DNA from: Gracilaria domingensis
Taxonomy: Eukaryota > Rhodophyta > Florideophyceae > Gracilariales > Gracilariaceae
Length of the DNA: 33,399 nucleotides
Direction: 5' to 3'
Assembly: GCA_022539475.1 (NCBI GenBank)
Contig: VCMS01000428.1
Location: forward strand, 1 to 33,399
The position numbers and the translations under genes are program-made. Shown in pieces: positions 30,419-33,399 of this stretch (position 1 is the stretch's first letter; each line of letters begins with the position of its first letter). The notes under the pieces are model-generated. The model did no database searches, was not told the origin of the DNA, and saw only the letters and a list, made by a program, of their open reading frames with translations.

Positions 30419-31299
30419 ACGCACGATAGCATCCTCGACAATGATGATACGTTCACGCTCAATGACACGGTCGCAACCGCACTCCTTTGCGAGAGTAATG
30501 ATACTCAGGATGCTTTCGCGTGCGACATACGCGACCAAGACGGCGAGGATGACATTTCGAACACTAACCATGTCAACCATACTAACTTCCTAGCTGAGTT
30601 TGCCGATGCGTATGCCACCAAAGTCGTAAACGAAGACGACGTCCCGCATTTTTAAGCGGAGACCAGGGTCGCCGACTAGTCTCCAGCACCAGGCGTCTTG
30701 TGAGCACTGCAACGAATTTCTCTCAGCAGTACTCCATTGAACCAAAAACACACACCACAATAGTGTCACCACAGGCATTAATTCCATTCACTCATAACCA
30801 CCGCGCACCATCCGAAATATTGCACGCACCATCCTTACGCACAGAACCAAAATCTACACATGAAGCTATACACACCATGGATATCACTCAATTTCCAACT
30901 GGGTCATCCGACACACTTCTGGCAGATCAAGAACAATTTTGGGGAGGTTATTACGCAGACGACAGGAGACAAACAATTGAGCACGCTCAATTCCTCGGCG
31001 CCTGTGTTGATTCTGGAGCACGCAAGTCAGTAATTGGAGATATTGAAGCTGCGCTTTACACTAGAGCCACTCAACAGAACATTATCACGAACGCGTCCTC
31101 TCAACGCTTCAAACTTGGTGGACACATCAAGACCTTCTTGTGTATCTTTCGAATAGACTTGCCGCTCCCTGACGGATCCGCACTATCCTTTTCCGTTCAC
31201 GTAGTTCAAGCGCCAGTCCCACTTTTAATCGGCCTGGACATCGGGGAACGTGAGCACTTCGTTCTTGATATGAAAATGCGCCATCTCTTCTGTGGATAA
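30419..31299 (+). pseudogene. copia protease region
   Basis: After insertion B the polyprotein continues with an acidic linker (30419-30655, then TAA). It is followed by a retropepsin-like domain: GACVDSGARKSVIG with the catalytic D-S-G at about 31009-31017, and the C-terminal hydrophobic strand VPLLIGLDIGERE near 31220-31250 that corresponds to the usual ILG-type motif. A TAA at 31297-31299 interrupts the frame before the integrase. The protease processes Gag-Pol in functional relatives. Confidence 0.7.
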
Positions 31300-32434
31300 C
31301 CCGAGTGGCGTATACAACTGACAAAGAAAAATGGCCATGTTTTAATCGAATGGGACCCGTCAAAGCCGAACTCTATCCTCTATTCTTCAATATCAGCCTT
31401 TACCCACAAGGAGTTGCAAAAAATGCACCTTAACTTTTTCCGCCCACAAACGGAGAAACTTCTGAATATCCTGTAGCGTGGCGCCCCAGATCGTATTGCT
31501 CCGACCGCACAAAATTTAGTGCAAAACAAAGCTGACAACTGCCGCATCTGTCAGACATACCGGACCAAGCCACTTCGGTTCCGAGTGACGATACCTCCGT
31601 AGAAGATCGTCTTCAATGACCAGATCTCACTTGACCTCATGTAAATCACCGAACGAGGAAAGAAACTCCCAGTACTACATGTTGCGGACATGGAAACAGG
31701 CTTTTCAAACACTAAATTCTTAAACGGAGAGTCAGCGGTTGTAGTTTGGAAAGCGTTCCTCTCATGTTGGTTGACATTTTACATTGGAACCCCCAATAAG
31801 CAGCGAGCGGATCAAGGAAGCATCTTCACCTCTGACGCTTGGAAACGTTTATCAGAAAACCTTGGGATTGACCTAATTTTATCTGGAACTGAAAGCCATA
31901 ACAGTTTAGGCGTTAGCGAAAGGTATCATGCACCACTACGCAAGACGTTTCAGAAGATAACCCTCGAATATCCTATGATGGAAAAGGATATTCTTCTTAG
32001 CTTGGCTGTCAAAGCCATTAACGATATTATGGGCCCCCAATGGATTGGTTCTATCTCTACTCGTTCTCGGTACGCTCCCTCGCTTAAACATTGGTACTTC
32101 CTCCCTCCACGATCAAAAGCAAAGGCTCAACGCTCTCGAATTAGCACGGCGAGAATACACGGGGATTGTGGCACGACTCTGTATACTTGAAGCCTTACGA
32201 GCAAAAGTACTGCCCGCTACGAATTTTTAATTGAAGCCAGGAGACTTTGTGCGCATATACCGGGAGAAGCAGAAGAAGTTCACCGGGCCCCACAAAATAA
32301 TACATCTAGATGGTAAGCATTTGCACACGAGTGTTGACGGACGCACGGCTTAATTCAACATCTCCCAATGCATCCCCACCTCTCACTTTTCGGACAAAGA
32401 ACTCGTAGACCAGTTCAAGGCACAGCCGGAAGGT
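31300..32434 (+). pseudogene. copia integrase
   Basis: The zinc-binding domain survives as MHLNFFRP...KLLNIL...CRICQTY, where the second His of the HHCC set appears to be Arg. The catalytic core shows the first Asp in ISLDLM, the second in RADQGSIFTSDAW and the Glu in SHNSLGVSERYHAPLRK. Stops occur at 31474-31476, 31600-31602 and 31642-31644 in one constant frame. A one-base shift near 32040 moves the frame to LVLSLLVLGTLPRL and the SH3-like C-terminal part (KPGDFVRIYREKQKKFTGPH). Integrase inserts the cDNA with 5-bp duplications in this superfamily. The copy cannot be functional. Confidence 0.82.
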
Positions 32435-32740
32435 ATGAAAAGTGAAGAAGCAACTGCACCTCTTGCAACGCCGACAATCCTAATCACCGAAACCCTCGAC
32501 CGACAGGATATTCGTTACAACTTACCCCAGTTTGAACCTGCACGAGCGAGAGAAATTGAAGGCTTAACAACCCGTGGAACCTGGACGATCACATCGCAGA
32601 AGATCGCTAAAAAAGAGTGAAATTCAATCGGGGAAGCGCCCAATATACTTGGCTCCCGATGGGTATATCTAATCAAGAACGCCGAAAAAGCATCACCCCA
32701 TTACAAGGCTCGACTAATTGCCTAAGGCCACACCGATCGT

Positions 32741-33086
32741 TTAACCCTTTTGAGACGGTTCGTTTATGTCTAGTGAGCTAGACATAAGCGGGCAACATGA
32801 TTGGGTAGCCGCTATAACCAATCGTTGACAGCGTGCCACTTGTCTGCCTGGCTTATGTCTAGCTCACTAGACATAAGCGAAAAATCTTTTCAATTGGCTA
32901 CAAATTCAATCTGTTTGAAATCAAACCAATACCATTCGAACTCGATTACCACGTGTATTTCAATCAACATGGTTTGTTACACCGCTCTGCCTCAGCCGCA
33001 TGATCGAGTCATTTCTTTCCTTCTCATTGGCTCTTTCTTATGTCTAGCTCACTAGACATAAGAACTTTTAGTCCCAAAAGGGTTAA
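32741..33086 (-). mobile_element. piggyBac-like MITE, copy 2
   Basis: 346 bp with TTAA at both edges (32741-32744, 33083-33086) and inverted ends beginning CCCTTTTG. It is the reverse complement of copy 1 along its full length, with scattered substitutions. Three palindromes are better preserved here: 32762-32789 (loop TGAG), 32851-32878 (loop CTCA) and 33035-33064 (perfect 13-bp arms starting TTCTTATGTCTAG). It interrupts the copia RT and is therefore younger than that element. Confidence 0.88.
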
Positions 33087-33107
33087 CCCTTTTGGAACTA
33101 AAAGTGC
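33083..33107 (+). repeat. orphan MITE end abutting copy 2
   Basis: Directly after the right TTAA of copy 2 the sequence reads CCCTTTTGGAACTAAAAGT, nearly identical to the internal end of the MITE itself (CCCTTTTGGGACTAAAAGT) but pointing the other way, so the two ends meet head to head at one TTAA. After about 25 bases the reverse transcriptase resumes. It is best read as the remnant of another MITE at the same TTAA, or of an aborted excision. Confidence 0.65.
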
Positions 33108-33399
33108 CAGATTGTACACGAGCAACGCTCCTTAATAGTACAGTCAATTCGACTTATCACATGCATACCTCGCTTGTTCAACTTTCGAATTTGGTCACGA
33201 GACATTACAATGGCCTACATTCAGTCAACCCCGAAGATAGGGCGCCTCCCCTATTTTCGTCCGCCCCGTGAAATTCGACTCCCCCCGACAGTCTTTTAAA
33301 GCTTGATCGCACACTCTATGATCTGACGGAGTCCGGGGATTACTGGAACCACACTTTTACACGGCACACACTTGATGACTACAAATGGTTAAGGCGGAG

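Larger units (their letters stand above)
26629..33399 (+). mobile_element. Ty1/copia retrotransposon, decayed and nested with insertions
   Basis: Gag, zinc knuckle, aspartic protease, integrase and reverse transcriptase follow in the order protease-integrase-RT, which defines copia (Pseudoviridae-like) elements. The coding sequence is broken by many stops, a few frameshifts, two LTR-like insertions (27717-28697 and 29426-30413) and a MITE inside the RT (32741-33086). It runs off the right edge of the window, and neither LTR of this element can be assigned. Removal of the insertions would leave about 4.5 kb of copia sequence in the window. Confidence 0.85.
32435..33399 (+). pseudogene. copia reverse transcriptase, split by a MITE and truncated by window end
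   Basis: The amino part reads EIEGLTTRGTWTI, then SRWVYLIKNAEKASPHYKAR and LIA-stop-GHTDR. The stop TAA at 32723-32725 falls on a position that is Gln in copia RTs, one transition from CAA. The MITE at 32741-33086 follows immediately. Beyond it the RT resumes at about 33111 (IVHEQRSLIVQSIRL, FRIWSRDITMAYIQS), shifts frame near 33295, and continues as LYDLTESGDYWNHTFTRHTL to the window edge. The active-site YVDD box would lie to the right of the window. The usual LYGLAESGDYW has Asp for Gly and Thr for Ala here, both G-to-A changes. Confidence 0.85.

Noticed and set aside
26119..33086. The inverted MITE copies as the two LTRs or terminal repeats of one 7-kb element
   Set aside because: Each copy has its own TTAA on both sides and its own inverted ends, and copy 2 sits inside RT coding sequence, so they are separate insertions.

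Overview
The window looks like nuclear DNA of a eukaryote. It carries clathrin heavy chain, the RNA kinase CLP1, SPINDLY-type glycosyltransferase sequence and a C2-domain membrane protein, together with Ty1/copia, hAT, PIF/Harbinger and piggyBac-like transposable elements. I see no spliceosomal introns that I need to invoke, and the 5' ends of some genes are very GC-rich. A compact-gene alga, perhaps a red alga, would fit (SPINDLY plus clathrin plus copia-rich spacers), but this is a guess and not something the sequence proves.

Layout. 1-5.4 kb: mostly non-coding, with a degenerate ~127-bp tandem repeat, an unassigned ORF, a decayed U1-type zinc-finger gene on the minus strand, a purine-rich tract and several long hairpins. 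5.6-12.3 kb: a putative composite PIF/Harbinger element. It has a Myb/SANT-like ORF just inside its left end, a DDE transposase just inside its right end, and two oppositely oriented, broken pieces of a SPINDLY-like gene between them. 12.35-14.83 kb: an almost intact hAT transposase. 14.87-17.3 kb: a divergent pair, a broken membrane-protein fragment (membralin-like, weak) and CLP1. 17.9-24.0 kb (minus strand): a clathrin heavy chain copy with eight in-frame stops and two frameshifts, joined at its amino end without a gap to a decayed C2-domain/transmembrane gene. 24.1-26.1 kb: short tandem repeats, an unknown basic protein ORF and a cluster of palindromes built on AAGGGGTACC. 26.1-33.4 kb: a decayed Ty1/copia element (gag, protease, integrase, reverse transcriptase in that order) that has itself received two ~985-bp LTR-like insertions, each with its own 5-bp target duplication, and a ~345-bp TTAA-flanked piggyBac-like MITE. 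A second copy of that MITE, in inverse orientation, lies just upstream.

The overall picture is a decaying chromosomal segment. Housekeeping genes are present as recognisable but interrupted copies. The only long uninterrupted coding frames are CLP1 (with a damaged P-loop), the Myb-like ORF, the DDE transposase and the hAT transposase. Many of the lesions look like single transitions at conserved codons (Trp or Gln to stop, Gly to Asp/Glu/Arg, His or Cys to Tyr). This suggests either a mutational process directed at repeats or methylated DNA, or sequencing error at modified bases.
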